This document shows, in pieces, positions 1 to 5,058 of a stretch of DNA of 5,058 nt. Source of the DNA: Akkermansiaceae bacterium (GTDB lineage Bacteria > Verrucomicrobiota > Verrucomicrobiia > Verrucomicrobiales > Akkermansiaceae); assembly GCA_018676385.1 (NCBI GenBank), contig JABHEX010000110.1, forward strand, positions 1 to 5,058, given 5' to 3'. How positions within the stretch are numbered: the stretch's first letter is position 1; every line of letters starts with the position of its first letter. The position numbers and the translations under genes are program-made. The notes under the pieces were generated by a model. The model was not told where the DNA came from and ran no database searches. It saw only the letters and a program-made list of their open reading frames with translations.

Positions 1-503
1 ATAAGCGTGCCATTTTTTCTTGTAGAGAACTTTACCATTGCGGTGAAGTCACTGCCCATGTCTAAAGCATTTTCAGATGTTTTTTGATCAGCAATGTAAA
101 AACGATTTGAGGGATTGAGCGATTTTGGAATATTGGCATCTTTTTTTATGAGTTCGCCGTCGTGCCAGATGCGCACAGTCGCTGTGGTCGATTCCATGCG
201 TTCGAAAGCGATGTCTATGTTTTGTTTTTCTCCTGTGGGTAAATTGATTATGTAATCGCTGAGCAGCATCACATGAGGTTTGCTGGATGCACCGGCAGAA
301 TAACTGAGGGATAAACGGAAGTTGGAATGTTGGTTCTTTGACTTCAGGGCAAATGGTCCCGATTGGGGCTCAAATAGCACGCGATGACTTGCTTCAGCAC
401 TTATGGATGTTGGGCTGATGGCTGTCTGAGCATTCAAACAACAACAGAGCACTGTGTGAATGAGCGAGAAAAAAATAATATCGGTAGGTAGTTTATGGGA
501 CAT
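1..503 (-). CDS. Secreted protein of unknown function, N-terminal part only
   Basis: The frame starts at ATG 503 and stays open to the left edge, giving 167 complete codons with no stop. The first residues form a plausible Sec signal peptide: a short basic start (MSHK), a hydrophobic core with an unusual Cys-Cys-Cys at 20-22, and a likely cut near Asn24-Ala25-Gln26. The Cys run does not fit a normal lipobox, so I do not call a lipoprotein. The mature part is rich in Ser and beta-strand-like segments and has no catalytic motif that I recognise. The last visible residues (about 150-167, containing DFTAMVKF and ending in NGTL) resemble the opening strands of LamG/concanavalin A-like domains found in secreted proteins of Planctomycetes and Verrucomicrobia; this is a weak inference from memory. 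It is separated from crcB by 384 bases, so it is probably transcribed on its own. No Shine-Dalgarno sequence precedes the ATG. Confidence 0.75.
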   Translation of the reverse strand, partial: MSHKLPTDIIFFSLIHTVLCCCLNAQTAISPTSISAEASHRVLFEPQSGPFALKSKNQHSNFRLSLSYSAGASSKPHVMLLSDYIINLPTGEKQNIDIAFERMESTTATVRIWHDGELIKKDANIPKSLNPSNRFYIADQKTSENALDMGSDFTAMVKFSTRKNGTL

Positions 504-547
504 GATTGAACGATTTATAAAATCAATAGCTAGGATAGCGGGTTGTG

Positions 548-589
548 ACTGAATACGAGATTAACCTACGGTTTTTTCACATATTCAGT
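548..589. repeat. Perfect 8-bp inverted repeat, 26-base loop
   Basis: The arms ACTGAATA (548-555) and TATTCAGT (582-589) are exact reverse complements. The loop contains a nested 4-bp pair, AACC (563-566) and GGTT (570-573). It lies about 45 to 85 bases upstream of the ATG at 503, so in a transcript of that gene it would form a leader hairpin; as DNA it could bind a regulator. The arms are AT-rich and there is no useful T-run in the minus direction, so it is not a good terminator. Confidence 0.35.
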
Positions 590-598
590 GCATCTCTA

Positions 599-622
599 GA
601 TTCAATCGTGATAAATTGAATC
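599..622. repeat. Perfect 8-bp inverted repeat, 8-base loop; possible operator
   Basis: The arms GATTCAAT (599-606) and ATTGAATC (615-622) pair exactly around an 8-base centre, a spacing typical of a site for a dimeric DNA-binding protein. It lies about 96 bases upstream of the ATG at 503. On the minus strand, one arm supplies a possible -35 element (TTGAAT, complement of 600-605) followed, 16 bases on, by a poor -10 (TATGTG, complement of 578-583). If that promoter is real, a protein bound here would block it. The promoter match is weak, and the operator role is inferred from position and symmetry only. Confidence 0.35.
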
Positions 623-887
623 GCTAAAATAATTAAGCTAACTATTCATAGATATAACAGCTATTGGGCTGATCGCAACTGTGGTTGCTGGGAATTCTGA
701 TTTAACTGAAGAGAGGTTGGTAACTGTCTTCGCAATAACGCAATTTCTACTGGATGAAGATGTGGATCGCAAGCAGCTGGTTTTTCACACAGATTTGGTC
801 GAAGCCCTTCGATAGCTGGGGCAAAAGCAATGGAGAATATCACAAAATAGAGGCTCGTTGCTGATTGAAATTCTCGTAAAATGTTGC

Positions 888-1265
888 CTATCCTAGGCAC
901 TTAAATCCAAGCCAAATGGCGAGCAGGCTACCCGCGACTGAAGCCGCAATATTTACGATGGCAAGAGCAGGGGAGGATTCAAAAAGTTTTTGGGTATCGA
1001 GAGCAAATGCTGAAAATGTGGTGAATGCACCGAGGAACCCTGTGATGACGAGCGGCTGGAACCATGATGATTGCTCGCCATTACGTGATACAATCCAGCC
1101 AAAAATTAGGCCGATGAGGAAACAGCCTGTGAGGTTGCATGCCAGAATACCCAGTGGAAATCGCTGCAAGCGGGTATTTTCAACGAGCGATTGAATACTG
1201 GATGAAACTCCGTATCGGGACAATGCGCCGAGCCCGCCACCTAGGAAAATGAATATCAGGTTCAT
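888..1265 (-). CDS. crcB: Fluoride ion channel CrcB/Fluc
   Basis: This is a small inner-membrane channel that lets fluoride leave the cytoplasm; the family works as an antiparallel homodimer. The 125-residue length and four hydrophobic segments (about 2-20, 36-58, 70-90, 98-122) fit. Family marks are the N-terminal glycine-rich GGGLGALSRYG (9-19), Asn44 in CNLTGCF (the pore Asn), and GFLGAFTTFSAF (76-87). Phe81 and Phe84 match the two pore phenylalanines, and Gly79 with Thr82 matches the central sodium site. The usual TFSTF is TFSAF here, a mild change. The ATG at 1265 lies 5 bases after the trpF stop, so it is probably translated from the same message. Only one crcB copy is visible, which fits a self-dimerising type. 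I saw no fluoride riboswitch before it or before tatC, so induction by fluoride is not evident. Confidence 0.96.
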   Translation of the reverse strand: MNLIFIFLGGGLGALSRYGVSSSIQSLVENTRLQRFPLGILACNLTGCFLIGLIFGWIVSRNGEQSSWFQPLVITGFLGAFTTFSAFALDTQKLFESSPALAIVNIAASVAGSLLAIWLGFKCLG

Positions 1266-1270
1266 CGGAA

Positions 1271-1927
1271 TTAAGAGAGTGGGGTCAAGGAGTTGAGTAA
1301 TGCACGGACTTTATCGAAGTCTTTGACGCCTGGTGAGAGTTCTGCGCCAGAGGCTATATCTAGAGCGGCGGGATGAACTTGATTGGTGGCGTTGCTAGCA
1401 TTTTCCGGTGTGATGCCACCTGCTAGGAGTACTGGGATGTCAGGATGTGACTTGATGAAGGATTCTGCGTGTGACCAGTCGAATGTTTCGCCTGTGCCTC
1501 CGTAAACGCCGGGTGCTGGAGTGTCTAATAAGATAGCATTGGAGCGGTAGTGGGTGATCCTTTCTAATGAAGTCTTATCGTTGACCCCGATTGCTTTGAT
1601 GAAGGGGAGTCGTTTATCGGCAAAGTGTGCACAGTATTCTGGAGTTTCATCACCGTGGAATTGTGCAAAGTCGATCAATCCTAATTCCAGTAATCGCTTT
1701 GGTAGTTCTGGTTCTGCATTCACAAAAACGCCGACACGGACGATTTTCTCGTCGCATAATTGCAGGATTGGTTCGGCTTGGTCGGGTGCCAGATATCTCT
1801 TAGATTGTGACCAGAAATTAATGCCCAATGCATGAACGCCGAGATCGATCAACCGCACTGCATCATCTGCGCGTGTGACCCCGCAGATTTTTAGAGAAGT
1901 GAACGATGGATCAAGAAAGTCTGACAT
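1271..1927 (-). CDS. trpF: Phosphoribosylanthranilate isomerase
   Basis: This cytoplasmic enzyme converts N-(5'-phosphoribosyl)anthranilate to the ribulose form (CdRP), the third step from chorismate to tryptophan. At 218 residues it is a normal stand-alone single-domain (beta/alpha)8 barrel. The opening LKICGVT (12-18) carries the catalytic base Cys15. SKRY (42-45) and QFHGDE (89-94) are family motifs. Asp135 in LLDTPAPG is the general acid, followed by YGGTGETFDW (142-151). The phosphate-binding end shows LLAGGITPENA (167-177) and DIASGAELSPGVKD (190-203). All expected key residues are present, so it should be active. It starts 39 bases after yicC and is followed after 5 bases by crcB. No other trp gene is visible, so it is separated from at least its nearest pathway partners, and I see no attenuator or leader peptide. 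The ATG at 1927 leaves about 11 residues before the first barrel strand, which is plausible. Confidence 0.97.
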   Translation of the reverse strand: MSDFLDPSFTSLKICGVTRADDAVRLIDLGVHALGINFWSQSKRYLAPDQAEPILQLCDEKIVRVGVFVNAEPELPKRLLELGLIDFAQFHGDETPEYCAHFADKRLPFIKAIGVNDKTSLERITHYRSNAILLDTPAPGVYGGTGETFDWSHAESFIKSHPDIPVLLAGGITPENASNATNQVHPAALDIASGAELSPGVKDFDKVRALLNSLTPLS

Positions 1928-1966
1928 TGCATCTATCTAAAACATAAATTCCCGGCACTTAAAACT

Positions 1967-2842
1967 CTATTCCACGTTCTGGACTTGCTCGCGGATTTTC
2001 TCTAGCTCGGTCTTGGCGTTCACAATATGCTGCGCCAGAATGGCGTCGTTTGCCTTCGATCCAATTGTGTTAAATTCTCGGTTGAGTTCCTGACACAAAA
2101 AATCAAGTGGCCTCCCTATGGGATCATTAGTCGCTAGATATTCACGAAATTTTTCAAAGTGGGAGCGTAACCGAGTGATTTCCTCGCTAATGTCACAGCG
2201 GTCGGCGAACAGACCGATCTCCTTGAGGATGCGTTCATCATCCAGAGCGATAGCTAGTCCTGCCTCTGCAAGACGTGCTTGAAGGTTTTCCGTGTAATGT
2301 TTTTTGACTGAGGGGGCGTAGGTGGTGATTTCGGCTGTGATAGTCTCTAGTTCACTGATCCGTGTAGCAATGTCACCGTGGAGGTGCTTACCCTCACTGG
2401 CACGCATTGCAATCATCTGATCGAGTGCATTTTCCACAGCTGGCAGAATTGCTTCCATAGCATCAGATGGTTCGGCTTGAGAGTCATCGAATTCGAAGAC
2501 ATCCTGTGCACGAAAGAAATCACTCGCTGATAGTCGAACTTGGCGGTCGATTATATCCGATAATTCAGTGAATGCAGTTTCGATGGCGCGAGCCCGTCCT
2601 GCGTTTAGCCGAATTTTACCACCTATGCCTTCCGGCAGCTCAAGTTGGATGGAAATAGAGACTCTTCCACGCGATAGTTTGTTGAGTGCGGATTTTCGAA
2701 TTTCAGCCTCGAGCTCCTGATAAGCACGCGGAAGCTGCACAACAATTTCCCCTTGCTTACGGTTAACCGACGAAGCCTCGACCCGTGCTGCAATTTTATT
2801 GGTGGCGTGCTCAGCACGGCCGAATCCTGTCATAGAGTGCAT
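1967..2842 (-). CDS. yicC: YicC-family endoribonuclease
   Basis: This is a member of the YicC/YloC family; the E. coli protein is an endoribonuclease that takes part in degrading small RNAs such as RyhB. The 291 residues match the family's usual length of about 290. The N-terminal signature SMTGFGRA (3-10) and a variant of the 'SVNxR' stretch (25-29) are present. MRASEGKHL (146-154) lies in the middle helical part. The highly conserved C-terminal block has DRCDISEEITRLRSHFEKF (214-232), GRPLDFLCQELNREFNTIG (243-261), SKANDA (262-267) and EKIREQVQN (281-289). Nothing is truncated. The ATG at 2842 is chosen because the family begins within two or three residues of SMTGFGR. It lies 34 bases after tatC. 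In many bacteria yicC sits beside gmk, which is not the case here. Its RNA targets in this organism cannot be read from the sequence. Confidence 0.96.
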   Translation of the reverse strand: MHSMTGFGRAEHATNKIAARVEASSVNRKQGEIVVQLPRAYQELEAEIRKSALNKLSRGRVSISIQLELPEGIGGKIRLNAGRARAIETAFTELSDIIDRQVRLSASDFFRAQDVFEFDDSQAEPSDAMEAILPAVENALDQMIAMRASEGKHLHGDIATRISELETITAEITTYAPSVKKHYTENLQARLAEAGLAIALDDERILKEIGLFADRCDISEEITRLRSHFEKFREYLATNDPIGRPLDFLCQELNREFNTIGSKANDAILAQHIVNAKTELEKIREQVQNVE

Positions 2843-2876
2843 AGGGATAATATTGTTAGTGTTCAGAGTTCAATTT

Positions 2877-4352
2877 TCAGGCGCCTGAGGAACGGTCCTC
2901 GGGCTCATCGTCATCATCCTCGCCGGGGGCTTCATCGGCGTGGTTGCTATCTAATTCTTTGGTAGTCGTATTGTCAGAGGAATCGCTGTCCTCATAAGCT
3001 TGAGGATCCTCTTCTAAGCCATGCTCGTCAAAATCGTAGGTGCCGGTATCGGACTCATCACCCTCGCTATCAGTGTGATGATGTGGATCGTCATGGTAGT
3101 CATAATGATCCTGAGCATATTGATCATCATCTTGGTAATGATCATGATCGTATTCATCGTGGTCATACACGTATTCATCATCATCATCTTGAGTGGTTGT
3201 GAATGCCGGTGTAGCGAGTAGCCTCTTCTTCAGCTCCTCTTGTTCGCGCAGTTCTTCTTCTCTCTCCTTGCGTTTGTAGAAGTAAGCAAGCCAGATGCAT
3301 ATCTCGTAGAGAATAATCATGGGCACGGCGAGGAATGCAAGTGTTGCGACGTCAGGGGTAGGTGTAATGATGGCGGCAATCACTACGATGGCTAGGATTG
3401 CATATGAGCGTGTATTACGCATGATTTCGTAGTTCAAAATCCCTAGGCGGACCATGGTCATGACAACGACTGGAAGTTCAAACGCGAGGCCAAAGATCAG
3501 TGTAAACTGAGTTGCAAATGAGATGTAGTATCCGATGCGCCATTCATTAGTGACACCCATTTCCTGACTATAGTTATAAAAGAAGTCTAGGACTTTTGGC
3601 AGGACAAAGAAATAGGAGAAGAGAACGCCTGCCAGAAAAAGTCCAAAGCCAATGGCTAGCGCAGGCCAGAGTGTTTTTTTCTCATTCTTTTTCAGACCAG
3701 GAAGTATGAATTGTAATGTGAAAAATAGTAATAGCGGGAAGGAAATCACAATGCCGGCAAACAGCGCTAATTTGATAGAGAGCATGAATCCCTCGGTCGG
3801 ATTGAGAGCCTGCATTAGAACCAGCTTACCGCGTGAATCGACCGCTGCATCGGGTCGTTTTTCATCGATTAGTAATGATAGTAGCTGCTCTCGGAGTTCG
3901 GGTTCGATACCTGGAAGCTTCTCGATAAATGCTTTGCCGGACTCATTGGTATTCTCCATGTCAATGGAGGCACGGTAGTAGCGCACTGAGTCGGTGTGAA
4001 ATTTGAGCTTTAGCTCACCATTGGGATCGACATGATCAAAATAATAATCGCGTTGTGCAGTGGTGAAGCCCACCGTGTCGCGGTCGGCTTTTTTTGCCAT
4101 TTCCCATGTTTCTAACTTGAGGTTGTCTGGCATTTTTTCCTCTTGGCTGACCATCCAGACTTGCTCCACCGGACGACGGATAATTTCCATCAGTTCATTG
4201 CGGAAAGCAAAGCACACACCCATGGCGATGACTAGGGTGAGTACGACCCGAGTAATGACGATACGAAGATCCTCGAGATGCTCTAGGAATGGCTTCTCAT
4301 CCTCGTTATGCGTCTTATCACGCAACTGGAATATTTTCTTTAGCACATACAT
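2877..4352 (-). CDS. tatC: Twin-arginine translocase subunit TatC, enlarged form
   Basis: TatC is the inner-membrane receptor that binds twin-arginine signal peptides so that folded proteins can be exported. The core is clear: PFLEHLEDLR (21-30) before the first membrane segment (about 31-50), NPTEGF (184-189, with the conserved Glu187), segments near 191-218, 228-252 and 274-300, FGLAFELPV (287-295, conserved Glu292), RSYAILAI (315-322) and IITPTPD (328-334) leading into segments 5 and 6. The Gln found just after PPD in E. coli TatC is Leu here. Ordinary TatC has about 250 residues; this one has 491. About 105 extra residues (roughly 68-176) lie in the first periplasmic loop. After segment 6 comes a charged stretch (361-380, probably helical) and then about 104 residues (388-491) with roughly 44 Asp/Glu, 10 His and 9 Tyr. 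The frame is uninterrupted and the conserved residues are intact, so it is probably functional. No tatA or tatB gene is visible. It is the first gene of the run with yicC, trpF and crcB. Confidence 0.95.
   Translation of the reverse strand: MYVLKKIFQLRDKTHNEDEKPFLEHLEDLRIVITRVVLTLVIAMGVCFAFRNELMEIIRRPVEQVWMVSQEEKMPDNLKLETWEMAKKADRDTVGFTTAQRDYYFDHVDPNGELKLKFHTDSVRYYRASIDMENTNESGKAFIEKLPGIEPELREQLLSLLIDEKRPDAAVDSRGKLVLMQALNPTEGFMLSIKLALFAGIVISFPLLLFFTLQFILPGLKKNEKKTLWPALAIGFGLFLAGVLFSYFFVLPKVLDFFYNYSQEMGVTNEWRIGYYISFATQFTLIFGLAFELPVVVMTMVRLGILNYEIMRNTRSYAILAIVVIAAIITPTPDVATLAFLAVPMIILYEICIWLAYFYKRKEREEELREQEELKKRLLATPAFTTTQDDDDEYVYDHDEYDHDHYQDDDQYAQDHYDYHDDPHHHTDSEGDESDTGTYDFDEHGLEEDPQAYEDSDSSDNTTTKELDSNHADEAPGEDDDDEPEDRSSGA
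3060..3191. repeat. Low-complexity GAT/CAT/TAT-codon tract inside tatC
   Basis: This stretch codes for the first part of the acidic tail of TatC (about residues 388-431). Read on the minus strand it is built almost wholly from GAT, GAC, CAT, CAC, TAT and GAA codons, so the DNA is a degenerate trinucleotide tract with short runs such as tcatcatcatc. It is not an exact tandem repeat with a fixed unit. Such tracts can gain or lose codons by slippage without breaking the frame, so tail length may vary between strains; that is an inference. Confidence 0.6.
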
Positions 4353-4671
4353 GTGGCAATGCGGATGTGTTTAGCTTGCTCACGGGTTAATGAAAAGCAC
4401 CGAAGTGAGTGATCTTATGTCATGTTTTACTGCAGATTTTGCCTGAGTATGGCAGCCATGGCTGGTAGGCCGCGCTTAGTATTTTTCGTAATAGTTGTAA
4501 TGCATTTCCAGTCTAATCATCTGGTGAGTCGCTTGATGATGATTTTGGGTGGAGCAAAAACGACGACTACTGCTGCGGGTGAGAAACGAGTAATTATGTG
4601 AGATGATAGATAACTACACTGCTGGTGATTTCAAGGGGGGATACAGTGATTGATGTAATAACTATATCTAA
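4353..4671. other. Intergenic region upstream of tatC
   Basis: These 319 bases hold no supported gene. Short frames on both strands lack family resemblance and a ribosome site. One minus-strand stretch of about 38 codons (near 4515-4630) includes a hydrophobic AAVVVVF run but has no ATG and no TatA features, so I do not call it. A 12-bp palindrome, CAGCCATGGCTG, lies at 4453-4464. The complementary hexamers TGTAAT (4654-4659) and ATTACA (4671-4676) form an AT-rich pair that overlaps the stop of the gene at 4672; it is too weak and lacks a T-run to be called a terminator. The main expected content is the promoter and leader for the tatC gene run. I see no recognisable riboswitch. Confidence 0.6.
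4607..4634 (-). promoter_or_regulatory. Candidate sigma-70-type promoter for the tatC gene run
   Basis: On the minus strand a -35-like TTGAAA (complement of 4629-4634) is followed after 16 bases by TATCTA (complement of 4607-4612), a partial match to TATAAT. It is the best pair I found between the Nudix-like gene and tatC. It would leave a leader of about 245 bases before the tatC ATG, which is long, so a closer promoter that I cannot recognise is just as possible. Confidence 0.25.
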
Positions 4672-5058
4672 TTACAAATCTTCGAGAGTATCGACGCACG
4701 CTTGTGTCCAAGTTTCTAAGTGTTCGTAGAGATCACCCCGTAACTGTTCGAGGGTATAGAATCCGAGGTTGGCGATGGCATCTTCGTTGGCTGTTACTTG
4801 TGCGTTTTCTAGGTCAACCATGTGAACTACCCCGAGGTGGACTTGGCCGACGCTGTTGGAATCGTCATTGAGCAGGGCGACGATTTGATGTGAGTGGCCG
4901 CCGGCGATGTTGAGTTCTTCATCGATCTCTCGATCCAGGCGCCGGATGATGATCCTCTTCTTCGGACGCACAATCGTGCGGATGTCCACGGACAACTCGT
5001 CGATGGCCTTGGGGCAGGCCGTTTCTTTGTCCCCGCACATGAGGAACCATGGCTGGAT
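4672..5058 (-). CDS. Nudix-like hydrolase, C-terminal part (possibly defective)
   Basis: The frame ends in TAA at 4672-4674 and stays open to the right edge. An ATG at 5040 gives 122 residues, but six further codons are open upstream and the true start is probably outside the window. Counting from that ATG, REIDEELNI (37-45) fits the second half of the Nudix box (REUXEEXGU). It is followed by LLNDDSNSVGQVHLGVVH (56-73), then GFYTLEQL (93-100) and HLETWTQAC (107-115). This pattern resembles a Nudix-like group I remember from Planctomycetes and related bacteria, often labelled phosphoesterase, about 200 residues long. Its substrate is unknown to me. The first half of the box is missing: the positions for its Gly and Glu are Ile23 and Arg29, and residues 1-34 do not look like the expected Nudix strands. 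The 5' part (4921-5040) is about 58% GC by hand count, against about 50% for 4681-4740. Deletion, fusion or a divergent protein could explain this. Confidence 0.7.
   Translation of the reverse strand: MQPWFLMCGDKETACPKAIDELSVDIRTIVRPKKRIIIRRLDREIDEELNIAGGHSHQIVALLNDDSNSVGQVHLGVVHMVDLENAQVTANEDAIANLGFYTLEQLRGDLYEHLETWTQACVDTLEDL

Larger units (their letters stand above)
504..887. other. Gene-poor stretch between crcB and the secreted-protein gene
   Basis: I see no confident gene here. The part from 504 to about 660 is AT-rich and probably holds the promoter and leader of the gene starting at 503; it contains two inverted repeats, listed separately. The part from about 640 to 887 carries two overlapping short frames on opposite strands. 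One is a minus frame of 79 codons from a GTG at 900, overlapping the end of crcB, down to 661. The other is a plus frame open from 642 to a stop at 813-815, with no ATG. The plus frame reads more like a protein (acidic and amphipathic, with segments such as LTEERLVTVF and VFHTDLVEALR). Neither has a ribosome site or a recognisable family. Decayed coding sequence or chance are both possible. I see no strong stem followed by a T-run that would end the crcB transcript. Confidence 0.5.

Noticed and set aside
661..900. Minus-strand frame of 79 codons starting with GTG
   Set aside because: It has no recognisable family and no ribosome site, its start lies inside the end of crcB, and a better-looking frame runs on the opposite strand. 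It is kept only as a description of the region.
916..1194. Plus-strand frame of 92 codons
   Set aside because: It lies opposite the well-supported crcB gene and shows no protein family features.
1266..1270. Possible fluoride riboswitch before crcB
   Set aside because: Only five bases separate trpF from crcB, and no matching conserved elements were seen upstream of tatC.
1554..1835. Plus-strand frame of 93 codons
   Set aside because: It is antisense to trpF, where every catalytic motif is intact on the minus strand.
2623..2965. Short frames overlapping the start of yicC and the end of tatC on both strands
   Set aside because: They overlap clearly conserved coding sequence and match nothing that I recognise.
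3021..3221. Plus-strand frame with a hydrophobic Ile/Met/Val-rich protein
   Set aside because: Its hydrophobic look is the complement of the Asp/His codon tract in the TatC tail (GAT/CAT read as ATC/ATG), not a real membrane protein.
3652..4374. Two plus-strand frames (3652-3978 and 4060-4374) opposite tatC
   Set aside because: Both are antisense to the conserved TatC coding sequence and have Ser/Arg-rich composition typical of shadow frames.
4390..4412. Small CAC-TTCG-GTG hairpin followed by CTTTTC on the minus strand, considered as a terminator
   Set aside because: The stem is only three base pairs and the T-run is short and interrupted.
4453..4464. 12-bp palindrome CAGCCATGGCTG; its CCATGGCTGG part recurs at 5047-5056
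   Set aside because: It is a single short palindrome around a common hexamer; the 10-base match is too short to suggest a repeat family.
4515..4630. Minus-strand open stretch with an AAVVVVF hydrophobic run upstream of tatC, considered as a tatA remnant
   Set aside because: It has no start codon, lacks the TatA pattern (a short membrane helix followed by FG and an amphipathic helix) and ends in a basic segment; chance is sufficient.

Overview
The window looks like chromosomal DNA from a member of the Verrucomicrobiota. This rests mainly on the TatC protein, whose core and large extra loop resemble TatC proteins I remember from that phylum. It is a judgement from memory, not a search. Base composition is moderate, every gene I accept lies on the minus strand, and none of the assigned starts has a recognisable Shine-Dalgarno sequence.

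Reading in the direction of transcription (high to low coordinates): 4672-5058 holds the C-terminal part of a Nudix-like protein whose frame runs off the right edge. Next come 319 bases without a gene (4353-4671), with one weak promoter candidate. Then follows a compact four-gene run: tatC (2877-4352), yicC (1967-2842), trpF (1271-1927) and crcB (888-1265), separated by 34, 39 and 5 bases, probably one transcript. After crcB come 384 bases (504-887) without a confident gene. They contain two perfect 8-bp inverted repeats and two competing short reading frames. At the left edge (1-503) is the start of a secreted protein of unknown function, cut by the window.

The four operon genes do unrelated housekeeping jobs: export of folded proteins (TatC), RNA cleavage (YicC), a tryptophan biosynthesis step (TrpF) and fluoride efflux (CrcB). 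No other tat or trp gene is visible, so the partners of TatC and TrpF must be encoded elsewhere.

The most unusual item is TatC. At 491 residues it is about twice the usual length, with roughly 105 extra residues in the first periplasmic loop and a cytoplasmic tail of about 104 residues very rich in Asp, Glu, His and Tyr. The second item worth checking is the Nudix-like gene, which keeps only the second half of the Nudix box and has a clearly more GC-rich 5' part. I found no RNA gene, mobile element, CRISPR array or new defence-like system.
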